This document shows positions 7,703 to 16,011 of a stretch of DNA of 39,214 nucleotides, in pieces (the stretch's first letter is position 1; each line of letters begins with the position of its first letter). A program made the translations under genes and the position numbers. The stretch is taken from assembly GCA_018649885.1 (NCBI GenBank), contig JABIHA010000130.1:1-39214 (forward strand), read 5' to 3'. A model generated the notes under the pieces. It was not told the origin of the DNA and searched no databases. It saw only the letters and a list, made by a program, of their open reading frames with translations. Origin of the DNA: Bacteriovoracaceae bacterium (GTDB lineage: Bacteria > Bdellovibrionota > Bacteriovoracia > Bacteriovoracales > Bacteriovoracaceae).

Positions 7703-8977
7703 ATGGAAATAACCCTACCCACTATCCGCCAGATTAAGCCTTCAGGCACCACAACCAAAAAACTACCATTTTCCCACTATAAGCAATCACCTGATCATCC
7801 CAATATAGAAGATCTACAAAATCAAGCCGATGCCTTGTCAAAAGATTTTGAAAAGGTACAACAACTTCCCGATAAGCTATTGCCCAGAATTACTAAGCAA
7901 GTTCACTCCTACATTACTTTCATTAAAAATTGGTTTGCTAACAAAAGATTAGACAGAAAGGGGCGTCACGATCTTTACCCCCTTTATTTATTATGGACTG
8001 TAACTCGTACCTGTAATTTTCGCTGTGATTATTGTTGTGATCATAAGGGAAATAAATATCCAGATCTACCAAATAAAGGAGTTTTAGATACTAATCAGGG
8101 GAAAAAGCTTCTTGATATAATGCGTACTAATACACCTGCAATTTATTACGCTGGAGGTGAACCTACAATAAGAAGAGATCTGCCACAACTTATTAGACAT
8201 GCGAAAAACCTTAACTACTATCCACAAATAATAAATACCAATGGAAGTATTCTGCAAAATTTACTCAAAAAAGAGAGTTGGAGTAATTTTCTTGCCGACA
8301 TGGATATTGTAATTGTTAGTCTGGACAGTCTCAATGTAGATAAACTGGATAAAATGTATGTTTACAACAACAGTACTAATATTATCAGAAATATTTTGGC
8401 CCTAAGGAACTTGCGCAAGAAATATAAGTTTAAGCTTTTTATCAATTGTGTAGTTCAACCAGGAAATATTCAAGATGCAATTGATGTTCTCAACTGGACC
8501 AATGATCTAGGAATTACTTTTGTTGGAGTTCCTGTCAATGATGGTCCAAAGGCCCGGAAAGGAATTATGGATGATCATGAATATTTAAAATTTGTTAATA
8601 CTTTGCTCCAAAGACACAAGCAGGGCCATAAATTTGGGGGATCTTTTTCAATGGATAAAAAGCTATACAATGGTCTTCCATTAGACTGTAGAAATACTCT
8701 CAAGCCTCACGTCGATTTTGATGGAAGACTTTCATGGCCTTGTAAGGCCTGTGTCAACGTCAAGCCTGCAATGGTAAATGTTCTCGAGCACAAAAATGTA
8801 GATGGGGTATGGGCCGCAGGAAGAAAATTAGTAAATCCTGATAATTTTCAAGGTGGTGCAGCTAACCAATGTGGAGCAAATTGCAATTGGGCCCAAAATT
8901 ATTCTACCGATGCATACTATCAAGGTATTAAAAATCCAAGTTTAGTTTTTAGAGATATAATTAATTTTTTGAAATAA
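7703..8977 (+). CDS. Radical SAM enzyme with SPASM/twitch-like C-terminus
   Basis: 424 residues. A 100-residue N-terminal extension precedes the 4Fe-4S motif CNFRCDYC (Cys104, 108, 111), then YYAGGEPTIRRDL (GGEP at 151-154) and TNGS, typical radical SAM landmarks. The C-terminal third has extra cysteines (LDCRN, WPCKACVNV, NQCGANCNW) in the pattern of an auxiliary cluster domain. The enzyme would cleave S-adenosylmethionine to start a radical reaction; the substrate is unknown. It is sandwiched between a TetR gene and a DUF2867 gene on one strand. SPASM-like proteins modify peptides or sugars; no precursor peptide is evident nearby. Confidence 0.85.
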   Translation: MEITLPTIRQIKPSGTTTKKLPFSHYKQSPDHPNIEDLQNQADALSKDFEKVQQLPDKLLPRITKQVHSYITFIKNWFANKRLDRKGRHDLYPLYLLWTVTRTCNFRCDYCCDHKGNKYPDLPNKGVLDTNQGKKLLDIMRTNTPAIYYAGGEPTIRRDLPQLIRHAKNLNYYPQIINTNGSILQNLLKKESWSNFLADMDIVIVSLDSLNVDKLDKMYVYNNSTNIIRNILALRNLRKKYKFKLFINCVVQPGNIQDAIDVLNWTNDLGITFVGVPVNDGPKARKGIMDDHEYLKFVNTLLQRHKQGHKFGGSFSMDKKLYNGLPLDCRNTLKPHVDFDGRLSWPCKACVNVKPAMVNVLEHKNVDGVWAAGRKLVNPDNFQGGAANQCGANCNWAQNYSTDAYYQGIKNPSLVFRDIINFLK

Positions 8978-9018
8978 ATATTAAAACAATGGGCAAGGAA
9001 AAGGTTTAAGGTGAAAAT

Positions 9019-9552
9019 ATGTCGATAGATTCAAAATCTTTTAATGGAAGCTCCTCTTCGACCAAAAGATGGTTAAATTCTGTTGATTATAGTGATCTTT
9101 TTTCACAACAATTTCACTGTGAACGAAGTATCAAAATAGACGATATCATGATTGTTATTCCAGAGATATTACCTGATTGGCTGCAATATTTAGCTCTGAT
9201 CAGAAACTCTGTTGTTCGGCCTTTTGGTCTAGGGTGCTCTAATCTACAAGACTATAATAAAGGTTTAAAAAGTTTGTCTTATCTTACAGGGGAGAAAATT
9301 GGACCTTGGGAGATTGTTGATAGTAACGAAAGAAAAATAGTTGTCAGAGGGCGTGATAAGCACCTTGATTTCTGCTGTGGCCTCTGCATAAGCTTGAAAG
9401 ACAAAAAATGTGAGTTAACATTTGAGACAATCGTGTATTTCAGAAATTTTTATGGATTTTGCTATTTTACAATCGTTAAGCCATTTCATCGTCTTATTGT
9501 AAAAAACTTATTAGCAAAAGTGGGGGGAAAGGTGCGTGGCATTCGTGTGTGA
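9019..9552 (+). CDS. DUF2867-family protein
   Basis: 177 residues. The features GEKIGPWEIVD in the middle, a beta-rich core (KIVVRGRDKHLDF, CELTFETIVYFRNF) and the ending FTIVKPFHRLIVKNLLAK match DUF2867, a family seen alone or at the end of NAD-binding sugar/nucleoside epimerase-like proteins. The fold is thought to be START/SRPBCC-like, suggesting binding of a hydrophobic ligand; that is family knowledge and not proven here. A strong AAGGTG precedes the ATG. It lies 41 bases after the radical SAM gene and is probably the last gene of that operon. Confidence 0.7.
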   Translation: MSIDSKSFNGSSSSTKRWLNSVDYSDLFSQQFHCERSIKIDDIMIVIPEILPDWLQYLALIRNSVVRPFGLGCSNLQDYNKGLKSLSYLTGEKIGPWEIVDSNERKIVVRGRDKHLDFCCGLCISLKDKKCELTFETIVYFRNFYGFCYFTIVKPFHRLIVKNLLAKVGGKVRGIRV

Positions 9553-9632
9553 TACTTTTTACATCACATAGCATTAGGAAAGCTACCTTTGCTGCTTTAA
9601 ATTCTCCAAAGTCTTGAGTTTCAAAAGGTTGA

Positions 9633-9652
9633 TACGTCTTCCGTGAAACGTA
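9633..9652. terminator. Hairpin after the DUF2867 gene
   Basis: TACGT-C-TTC, loop CGT, GAA-ACGTA forms a compact hairpin with one bulged base, and GGTT/AACC outside can extend it. There is no T run directly after it; a T tract begins some 15 bases on. It may end the TetR operon. The rest of 9553-9758 shows no gene. Confidence 0.35.
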
Positions 9653-9758
9653 GCTACAATTAACCACTCTTTTTTACACATCCCCCAGCAATACCCCATT
9701 GTTTAGAGTATTTTCATAAAAATTAAAATTGTCTCAACAGATGAAAAAGGGAATGAAA

Positions 9759-10112
9759 ATGAAAAATCAACTTTTCAGAGTAGGCATTGTAGGCATAATT
9801 GCGCTTAGCTCTTTTCACGCTTTTGCAAACTGCAGTGAAGAATTGACTAAAAGTTCTAGCAGAACTTTTAAAGTTGCCACTGATTTCGATAGTGAAAACT
9901 CTAATGTGGTAAATGCTAAAAAGATGGTAAATAGAGCTCTCGAGCAAATTAATTGTCCCGCGCTAGATGATACTGTAAGTGCAAGCTGCCAAGAGATTGT
10001 TCCAAAGAATTCATTATCTACTGTATGCTACATTGAAAGTGATTTAGGCCATTTTTTTACAATTAGTGATCTGGCCGACACGGGAAGTGTTGTGCTTAAT
10101 ATTTGGGACTAA
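9759..10112 (+). CDS. Small exported protein, unknown function
   Basis: 117 residues. The ribosome site AAGGGA (9746-9751) lies 7 nt before ATG 9759, which also puts the signal peptide at the very start (MKNQLFRVGIVGIIALSSFH, cleavage near AFA|NC). Earlier in-frame ATGs at 9741 and 9753 are poorer. The mature part has four or five cysteines (N-terminal Cys, INC, ASC, VCY), so disulfides are likely. No domain is recognised. Confidence 0.6.
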   Translation: MKNQLFRVGIVGIIALSSFHAFANCSEELTKSSSRTFKVATDFDSENSNVVNAKKMVNRALEQINCPALDDTVSASCQEIVPKNSLSTVCYIESDLGHFFTISDLADTGSVVLNIWD

Positions 10113-10278
10113 CTGCTAGTTTATAAAAGGTATAAAAGGTGCTATAAAAGGTGCCAGGTACGTGATCTAGTGAATCTAACCCATTCACCGTGTACCTGCC
10201 ATTAATATAATAGTCGCGAATTTCTGGATGGGCCTTTTTAAAACCATCGGTGTTGAAGACCCTCTCAAGTGCTTTCAC
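10096..10278 (-). CDS. Small ORF or gene remnant ending in a repeat element
   Basis: Sixty codons from a GTG with AAAGG close upstream, 11 bases after the stop of the 10290-11189 gene. Residues 1-33 (KALERVFNTDGFKKAHPEIR, DYYINGRYTVNG) look like real protein. The last third (FYSTFYTFYK) is simply the translation of three TATAAAAGGT repeats. It may be a remnant of a longer gene cut by the repeat, or a genuine small gene. Overlaps the tail of the gene on the opposite strand. Confidence 0.3.
   Translation of the reverse strand: MKALERVFNTDGFKKAHPEIRDYYINGRYTVNGLDSLDHVPGTFYSTFYTFYKLAVSPKY
10122..10198. repeat. Tandem decamers plus nested inverted repeat (REP-like)
   Basis: TATAAAAGGT occurs three times (10122-10131, 10131-10140, 10143-10152). 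It is followed by a nested hairpin: CAGGTAC (10155-10161) pairs with GTACCTG (10192-10198), and inside it GTGAAT (10170-10175) pairs with ATTCAC (10183-10188). The GGTGCCAGGTAC style is like REP/BIME sequences moved by TnpA-REP (RAYT) enzymes. No such transposase gene is in the window. It also sits between convergent genes, so it can act as a terminator. Confidence 0.5.
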
Positions 10279-10289
10279 ATACCTTTGTC

Positions 10290-11189
10290 CTATTCGCCAC
10301 CAAGGCTAGTACCGGGTAACTCTTCTTCATTTGGTGTTATTGAAACTTGTTCTGGTTTGCACCTTTCTGGTAAGGCCATCTCCAAAAATTGCTCTTGAGT
10401 AAATTTACTTGGAATACCACCCAACTCTTCGCTAATAGCGGTTGGAATAATAGCTAATTTAGAATCATCACCTTTTTTTACAGATAGGTTATCTCTATAG
10501 TTATGTGAAGGAAAAAAAGTATCACCATAAGAAAATCCAGTTCTATGGTCTTTTCCAAGGCTAATTGAGGGACAAGTCTTTACTTTAATCTTTTCGAAAC
10601 CTAGACTAGCTAGCTCAACAGGAATCTCTACTTCTAGGCAGGCCGTAATAATTGCATCTTTGCTAGAATTCCAAAAGCCAGTCGTTAATTTAATTTCTAG
10701 CTCTTCACTCTTGTACACACTATATCTCGCAGCATAATAATCTAGTCTTGTTATGGATTCATCAACACAAGAGTGCCTACCATATCCTTCAATAAGGCTT
10801 TCACGCTTATTCGGATCTTCTCCCCTTTGTCTTGAAAATGCTTCACTCAGAAGGTGATAACGACCAGAAGAAAGCAGCTCTATAACTTCCTGATCAATCC
10901 CTACCAATTTGCCATCTTCATTTAATTCGTCCAATGTATCTAAGTGTCGAGAAATGTCATAATCTCTAACCTGATCACGTAGCCTATATAGTAGCCTTTG
11001 TTGCTTTTCATATCTCTGCTTTAGCTCACCATCGATAACAGCAGATATATCCTCATAGGCCGATACGGTTGCTTCGGTCAGCTCTCTACAACTAGCTGGC
11101 TCGCTAGCTCTTAAGCTCTGTGAAAGGAAAGTGATGGTTGTTATAAATAGCATTAGAAATTGAATAGATTTTATTGAGTTTAAAAACAT
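10290..11189 (-). CDS. Exported protein, unknown function
   Basis: About 299 residues. The GGGGGA sequence fits ATG 11189 best (MFLNSIKSIQFLMLFITTIT), with ATG 11192 and TTG 11199-11201 as nearby alternatives. A signal peptide ends near LRA|SEPASC. Residues about 45-90 are charged and helical (GELKQRYEKQQRLLYRLRDQ), possibly a coiled coil; the second half is mixed with scattered cysteines. The C-terminus is acidic. No family is recognised. A good promoter lies just upstream. Confidence 0.6.
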   Translation of the reverse strand: MFLNSIKSIQFLMLFITTITFLSQSLRASEPASCRELTEATVSAYEDISAVIDGELKQRYEKQQRLLYRLRDQVRDYDISRHLDTLDELNEDGKLVGIDQEVIELLSSGRYHLLSEAFSRQRGEDPNKRESLIEGYGRHSCVDESITRLDYYAARYSVYKSEELEIKLTTGFWNSSKDAIITACLEVEIPVELASLGFEKIKVKTCPSISLGKDHRTGFSYGDTFFPSHNYRDNLSVKKGDDSKLAIIPTAISEELGGIPSKFTQEQFLEMALPERCKPEQVSITPNEEELPGTSLGGE

Positions 11190-11213
11190 CATTTCCCCCA
11201 AGGACTTGACTAA

Positions 11214-11242
11214 ATATTATTTTATACAGCTAAGTGGTACAA
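11214..11242 (-). promoter_or_regulatory. Sigma-70-type promoter for the 10290-11189 gene
   Basis: On the minus strand TTGTAC (-35, 11237-11242) and TAATAT (-10, 11214-11219) are separated by 17 bases. The predicted transcript would start about 15-20 bases before the start codon. The match is good for an A+T-rich genome but not tested. Confidence 0.45.
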
Positions 11243-11542
11243 TTTTCATTCCAGCTCTAAATAACAGTAAGCATAAGGAGCCCCAGTTTGCGATTGAATA
11301 AAGAGTTTGCAGATGTCAATTATAAGAACATGTATCTTGACACTAAAAGGGCTTAAACTCGGTACGATTTTTATGAATCAATTCGAATTTTTCTTTAAAC
11401 AAATGAACCTTAATGTATAAAGTTTAATCGCTGTCAAAAATGGAGACAGTGTTTTAACACAATTTCAACCCGTTATATTGGCACAGAGATTGCTCTATAA
11501 ATACGTATAAAAAGTGTCAGGAAGACGCATTGGAGATCAAGG
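11243..11542. other. Gene-free spacer between divergent exported-protein genes
   Basis: About 300 bases. A perfect TTGACA stands at 11337-11342, but the best -10 (TACGAT) is 20 bases away, too far for a usual promoter. GGAGATCAAGG just before 11543 provides the ribosome site of the lipoprotein. No ORF or strong hairpin seen. Confidence 0.45.
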
Positions 11543-12655
11543 ATGAAATCAAACAACTCAATCGTTAAGTTAACTCTTCTATTATTCATTATTATTTTCG
11601 AAGGATGCAGTGGATCTGATGGCGCAGCTCAAGGCAGTGGGGGACAAGCACCTGAAGCCTCAATTAACTCACCTCAAGAGCCTGAGGCTACAAATAACCT
11701 GCCTAAGGATGCATTTGTTCTATTATCCTCTCACTCAGGAGAGACTGTAAGTGAGAGCGTTACTTCTCTAAATGGGACTATCGTTAATGTTGAGTCTAAT
11801 ATCTATAATGTTTTGATGAGTCTTCCAGAGTATGATCAGCACAAAATTGCTTCGTGGACAAGAAATGGAGCAGGTTCAAATGGCTACACTTGGGGTCTTA
11901 CACAAAATGGGAAAATTTATACTGTCAAAACAACAACCAGTCATGATGACTCTGAAACAAAATGGATAAGAGAGATTAACCCTAACAGTGGTCAAGTGGT
12001 CAGTGAGTGTAGATTTAATAATGATAGTGCCTATGGCAGATTTACACTAAAGGGAAATGAAGTCTTTTTCTTTTCTTCTATTAGAAGAGATCTATATGGC
12101 AATATCACTTCAGGCGGAAATCTTACAAAAAAGAACTGTGATACGGGAGTTGAAACAAGCTTAAGCAGTTTTGATAAGGCCTTAGGGGGCGTTCCCTATT
12201 TTGCAGGAAATAAGCTTTTAATGGTCTCTAAAATAAGTGTTGGAAATAGCTCATACTATTTCATAATCAGAGAAGTAAGCCAGTCGACAGGAGTAACTCT
12301 TAAGCTTTGGCATTCATTTTATGGAAACTTAGCAACCAAATTCTCATCAGAAAGTGATGGAATATACTGGGCCACATCAGCACTTAGAAGATCAGGCGAC
12401 TACAATGTGAGCGTTAATAGAATTTCTACTCTCAAGGTTGATTTAGGAGCTGAGTATCTCTTTAATGACACTGCAAGTGATAGTCGAATTGCCCTTGACG
12501 TGGAAGACGGAAAGGTTCTTTTAGTTACCAAGTCTGATCAACCTATTTATCAAGTATTTGACGTAAATAAGGGAACACTTGAGCAAATGGATGTCGACTC
12601 AAGACTCTACTCAACATTAGTAAATGGTAATGCTGAATTTATGATCGCAAAGTAA
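11543..12655 (+). CDS. Lipoprotein, beta-propeller-like, unknown function
   Basis: 370 residues. The signal peptide ends in a lipobox-type IFEGC with Cys22 as the lipidated residue, followed by a Ser/Gly/Ala/Pro-rich linker (about 23-55). The rest alternates strands and turns with repeated short phrases (NGKIYTVKT, GNKLLMVSK, DGKVLLVTK, about 45-60 residues apart), which suggests a beta-propeller. Predicted to sit on a membrane facing the periplasm or outside. No enzymatic motif is visible. Confidence 0.6.
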   Translation: MKSNNSIVKLTLLLFIIIFEGCSGSDGAAQGSGGQAPEASINSPQEPEATNNLPKDAFVLLSSHSGETVSESVTSLNGTIVNVESNIYNVLMSLPEYDQHKIASWTRNGAGSNGYTWGLTQNGKIYTVKTTTSHDDSETKWIREINPNSGQVVSECRFNNDSAYGRFTLKGNEVFFFSSIRRDLYGNITSGGNLTKKNCDTGVETSLSSFDKALGGVPYFAGNKLLMVSKISVGNSSYYFIIREVSQSTGVTLKLWHSFYGNLATKFSSESDGIYWATSALRRSGDYNVSVNRISTLKVDLGAEYLFNDTASDSRIALDVEDGKVLLVTKSDQPIYQVFDVNKGTLEQMDVDSRLYSTLVNGNAEFMIAK

Positions 12656-12689
12656 GCCTGTACCTACTGAACATATTAGCTATAGTTGG

Positions 12690-13868
12690 TCACTCTATCT
12701 CAGTGTTCTCTATCTTTTCGACAAGTTGATCGTACTCTGCTTTAGCGCTGCCTCTACAATATTTCATGCGTGCAGTTTCGTAGCTTGGGTGAAGACATTC
12801 TTCTGCCAGTGAGAGAATAGATTTGTGGTCCATGGAGCGATAGATTTCACAGCCACTGCTGAGTTCTAGTGACTCCTGCTTGCTCAGTTGAAAAGGGATC
12901 ATTTCATAGAGTGTTTGAAAGTCATTTTCTCTTATTTTCGAAAATTTGAACTTCATGTAATTTCCCTTGTCGAGGTCACCCGGTTTGGGATTTCGACATT
13001 CGGTAACTCGCTTAAGGTTGGTGCTGTTCCAGGCATCGGAGAAGATGCCTTTAGGGGCCATCAACTCTGCGTACGAGCCGCGTTTTGGATTGAGACGGAT
13101 AGTGCTATGAGCGAGAAAACCAGTAGAATCTTTACCAACGTTGTACGAATCTATGGCCTGGACATCAAAGCACTTAAAGGCATAAGTATCCAAGACATTT
13201 TTAGTAAGCGCCTGACAGTCTTGGCAGTTGACGGTGCATTTTTTTCGGTCGTCCTCACTACATGGGAACATTGAACTGCAGCTATTTGCGTAACAGCCAG
13301 AGATGCCAGAGGCCTGATGCCAGATAAAATTTAATTCAGATTCTTTGCATTCTTTTTCTGATCTAGCTATGCTGCTCAATTCGCAATTGATATCCTTGCT
13401 ACATGAGTAGATGTCCATACCATACTGGTAGCAGTAACTGATCGCTTGATCATTTTGAACATCTTGCATCGACCCACCATTGCGTGCGGGCCGACAAAGG
13501 GAAACCTTTCCTAGCTCAACACAGCCTTTAATCGATTGAAGGTTTCGATCCCAGGGTCTGGGCCTACAAACATGCTTGCAGCGTTCGTAGTCTCTGACAA
13601 AGGGTTGGGTGTATCGTTTATCAGTCCATAAACTCCAGGACCTTTGACAGGGATTAGCGCCCCAAAGAAGAGTCGTGGCCTCTGATTTGGGGTGAGTGCC
13701 ATCGAGAGTCTTTTCTAAAAGATCTCTCGCAACTCCTACTTCCTCCAAATATGTGGAGCGGTCACAGCCACAGCCACTTTTTTCCACTTTTGGGAAGTCA
13801 CACATATCCTGTGCGTAAGTGGGGCCAAATAAAAAAAATAGAGTCGTAATTAAAAATATATGTCTCAT
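12690..13868 (-). CDS. Exported cysteine-rich protein, unknown function
   Basis: 392 residues with a signal peptide (MRHIFLITTLFFLFGPTYAQ). I count 23 cysteines, most in the first 250 residues, including CGCD, CKHVC, CSKDINC and VNCQDCQ; this points to a heavily disulfide-bonded exported protein. Base composition is visibly richer in G+C than its neighbours, a possible sign of transfer or of a different expression class. It converges with the lipoprotein gene. No known domain recognised; a protease inhibitor or cell-wall-binding module cannot be excluded. Confidence 0.65.
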   Translation of the reverse strand: MRHIFLITTLFFLFGPTYAQDMCDFPKVEKSGCGCDRSTYLEEVGVARDLLEKTLDGTHPKSEATTLLWGANPCQRSWSLWTDKRYTQPFVRDYERCKHVCRPRPWDRNLQSIKGCVELGKVSLCRPARNGGSMQDVQNDQAISYCYQYGMDIYSCSKDINCELSSIARSEKECKESELNFIWHQASGISGCYANSCSSMFPCSEDDRKKCTVNCQDCQALTKNVLDTYAFKCFDVQAIDSYNVGKDSTGFLAHSTIRLNPKRGSYAELMAPKGIFSDAWNSTNLKRVTECRNPKPGDLDKGNYMKFKFSKIRENDFQTLYEMIPFQLSKQESLELSSGCEIYRSMDHKSILSLAEECLHPSYETARMKYCRGSAKAEYDQLVEKIENTEIE

Positions 13869-13920
13869 CTCTACAAAAATTATCGGACACTATATTTGAA
13901 TACTTTATGTTCAAATACCA

Positions 13921-14226
13921 TTACTGAGCTAAAGAATTTAACCAACTTGTGTCACTACCTAACTCACGAAATAGAACTGTATTCATAAATGAGGCACTAT
14001 CATCAATAACGAGTTTTGCCTCTAAAGCCTGAAAGGCCTTAGTCGCGATTTCGCGACTTGGCCATTTTTGGTATGCTATTTCTACACTGCCTGTGTTTAG
14101 TACAAGATATCCTTCAAGTCCGTGAGACTTAAAGCTCTCTTTTACTAACTCAATGTGGTCACTAAGCCGGTCGTTGAAACACTCTTCACTTGTATCAGCA
14201 GATTCTTTCCCCGAGAGTCCAAGCAC
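13921..14226 (-). pseudogene. Probable 5'-truncated gene, unknown product
   Basis: 101 codons whose first possible start (GTG, 14224-14226) directly follows a stop codon and has no Shine-Dalgarno. The product reads like real protein (LEGYLVLNTGSVEIAYQKWP, then REIATKAFQALEAKLVID) but starts abruptly and has no signal peptide. Upstream DNA in the other frames does not continue it convincingly. I read it as the 3' part of a gene whose beginning has been lost; a small intact gene with a weak start is the alternative. Confidence 0.4.
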
Positions 14227-14401
14227 TTAAAAAATTAGTAATTGATTCGGTTTAATATTGATCGCTGGATCCCAATACCAACTGACTAAAATCACTATAT
14301 GTACACACACACACTTTTTCTCCGTTGATAACAATCATTCACTAATACTATCTTTGGCCGTAATCCAATAGACAAAATAATTTGCAAGGAGGAATTTGCT
14401 T

Positions 14402-15208
14402 ATGAAAATGTTAACTACATTCATGTTCTTGATTAGCTCTACTGTTTTTGCTGGTACGGTGACCCTGAAGGGCGTCTCTGAAATTAGTGAAGGCCCTGAT
14501 TATGTGGCACTATCTATAAAGGTTCAGACGAAATGCTATTCCACTGCAATCCAATCCAATCAGGATATAGTCAAGCTATCAATGGGACTGCAAAACATTA
14601 TCAAACAGCACTTATCGTTTGAAAAGGGTGATGAAATGTTTGTTAGAGCGGGTCTAACTACTAGGCGTAGAGAAACCACTGTGACCTATGATGAATTGAC
14701 AAGAAGAAGTCATACTAAGGTACTTTGTGAAAAGGGCTGGACAAGTTCTCGGACCATTGATCTCAAATTTGGCAATATGTATTTATGGAATACACTAAAC
14801 CCGGCCCTATTAGAGCACATCGACGCTTTAGAAAAAAATAGTACGCCTGACCAGAAGGCCTTTGTAAAGGCCACTATTTTTGAGCCAAGACCCAGGCTCA
14901 ATAGGGATACTGAAATGATGATGAAGGAGCAGGCGCTTGGGGAAGCTTTATCAGATGCCTCCAACAAATTTCAGATTATCAAAAGGCTATGTAAGCTTGA
15001 AAATGCCAAAATTACTGCACTTTCGGAAAATTCGAGAGTAATTCTCACAAGAGGTGGCAAGAGAGTTGATTATTCGACCACAGAGGTGCTGATTTTTGAT
15101 GATCTCAAGGTTCATCTCTCTTGGAGTGTGACCTGGGAATTCGAAAACAGTAGCGGAAAGTGTGACAATTTCATTGCTGATCTTATACAAAAAATAAAGT
15201 CGAGATAA
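14402..15208 (+). CDS. Exported SIMPL-domain (DUF541) protein
   Basis: 268 residues. AAGGAGG 8 nt before ATG 14402 decides the start. The signal peptide is MKMLTTFMFLISSTVFAG. The opening of the mature part (TVTLKGVSEISEGPDYVALS, then KVQTKC) matches the SIMPL/DUF541 pattern, in which strand-forming 'G.aev...PD.A.i.v.V' is followed by helices. In the C-terminal half a second SIMPL-like strand region is seen (TTEVLIFDDLKVHLSWSVTW). The family occurs in periplasmic and outer-membrane-linked proteins of poorly known role. A stem AACTAAG/CTTAGTT just past the stop (15210-15237) may help end transcription. Confidence 0.7.
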   Translation: MKMLTTFMFLISSTVFAGTVTLKGVSEISEGPDYVALSIKVQTKCYSTAIQSNQDIVKLSMGLQNIIKQHLSFEKGDEMFVRAGLTTRRRETTVTYDELTRRSHTKVLCEKGWTSSRTIDLKFGNMYLWNTLNPALLEHIDALEKNSTPDQKAFVKATIFEPRPRLNRDTEMMMKEQALGEALSDASNKFQIIKRLCKLENAKITALSENSRVILTRGGKRVDYSTTEVLIFDDLKVHLSWSVTWEFENSSGKCDNFIADLIQKIKSR

Positions 15209-15327
15209 AAACTAAGGCACAAATGCTGCGCTTAGTTGGTCCGTGACCGGTTTCACTTGGCAATAAGCGTCTGTTTAGCTAAGTTCGGCCATAATTCAAA
15301 TTATTTAACTATTCTGTAGGGGAAATT

Positions 15328-15942
15328 ATGGACACGGATCAGCAAAAAGTAAGTTATATCATCGGTCGCCAGATTGGTGGAGATTTTAGAAATCAGGGCA
15401 TTGAAATAAATTTTGATGATTTCTCTCAAGGCGTTCGTTCAGCATTTCTTGCAGAAGCAAGTGAAGTTGATGAAGCAGAGACTGCAAGAGTTATGAATGC
15501 TTTTCAACAAAAAATGCAGGCCAAGGCTCAAGAAATGGCAAGTAAAATGGGTGATAAAAATAGGACTCTAGGTGAAACATTTCTTGCAGAGAACAAAACT
15601 AAAGAAGGTGTTTTAGTAACAGCTTCTGGTCTTCAGTATCGTGTTCTTGAAACAGGTTCAGGAAAATCTGCAGAGCTTACTTCAACTGTCGAAACTCATT
15701 ATGAAGGAGCTTTGATAGATGGAACTGTTTTTGATTCATCTTACAAAAGAGGCGAAACAACTTCTTTTCCAGTTAATGGAGTTATTCCAGGTTGGACCGA
15801 AGCTCTTCAACTTATGAAAGAAGGAGATATTTGGGAACTCGTTATACCTTCTGATTTGGCCTATGGAGCTCAAGGAGCTGGTCAGGCCATTGAACCACAC
15901 TCAACATTAAAATTTAAAGTAGAATTGATTACAGTTAAATAA
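15328..15942 (+). CDS. fklB: FKBP-type peptidyl-prolyl cis-trans isomerase (FKBP22/FklB type)
   Basis: 204 residues, the FklB length, without a signal peptide, so cytoplasmic. Residues 1-90 form the helical FKBP_N dimerisation domain (KVSYIIGRQIGGDF, FSQGVRSAFL). Residues about 110-204 are the catalytic FKBP domain (VETHYEGALIDGTVFDSSYK, VIPGWTEALQLMKEGDIWEL, PSDLAYGAQGAG), with the usual aromatic pocket residues present. It catalyses proline isomerisation and can act as a chaperone. GGGGA precedes the ATG. It is followed by a strong hairpin, yet the next gene's frame is continuous with it. Confidence 0.9.
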   Translation: MDTDQQKVSYIIGRQIGGDFRNQGIEINFDDFSQGVRSAFLAEASEVDEAETARVMNAFQQKMQAKAQEMASKMGDKNRTLGETFLAENKTKEGVLVTASGLQYRVLETGSGKSAELTSTVETHYEGALIDGTVFDSSYKRGETTSFPVNGVIPGWTEALQLMKEGDIWELVIPSDLAYGAQGAGQAIEPHSTLKFKVELITVK

Positions 15943-15954
15943 TACAATCTTTCA

Positions 15955-15988
15955 GGCAGGCCGCCATGTAATGGCGAAGCCTGCCTTT
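15955..15988 (+). terminator. GC-rich hairpin terminator after fklB
   Basis: GGCAGGC-CGCCAT, loop GTA, ATGGCG-AA-GCCTGCC forms a long stem with one small bulge, followed by TTTC. The stem is among the most stable in the window; the T tract is short. Confidence 0.65.
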
Positions 15989-16011
15989 CACACTTTAAAA
16001 AAGGTGTCCCC

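Noticed and set aside
10122..10198. Possible CRISPR-like repeats
   Set aside because: Units are 10 bases, with no spacers and no cas genes.
11337..11342. Perfect TTGACA as a promoter for the 11543 lipoprotein
   Set aside because: The best -10 is 20 bases away and the site is about 200 bases upstream of the gene.
12888..13274. 128-codon plus-strand ORF
   Set aside because: Lies antisense to the Cys-rich exported protein, no ribosome site, no family-like features.
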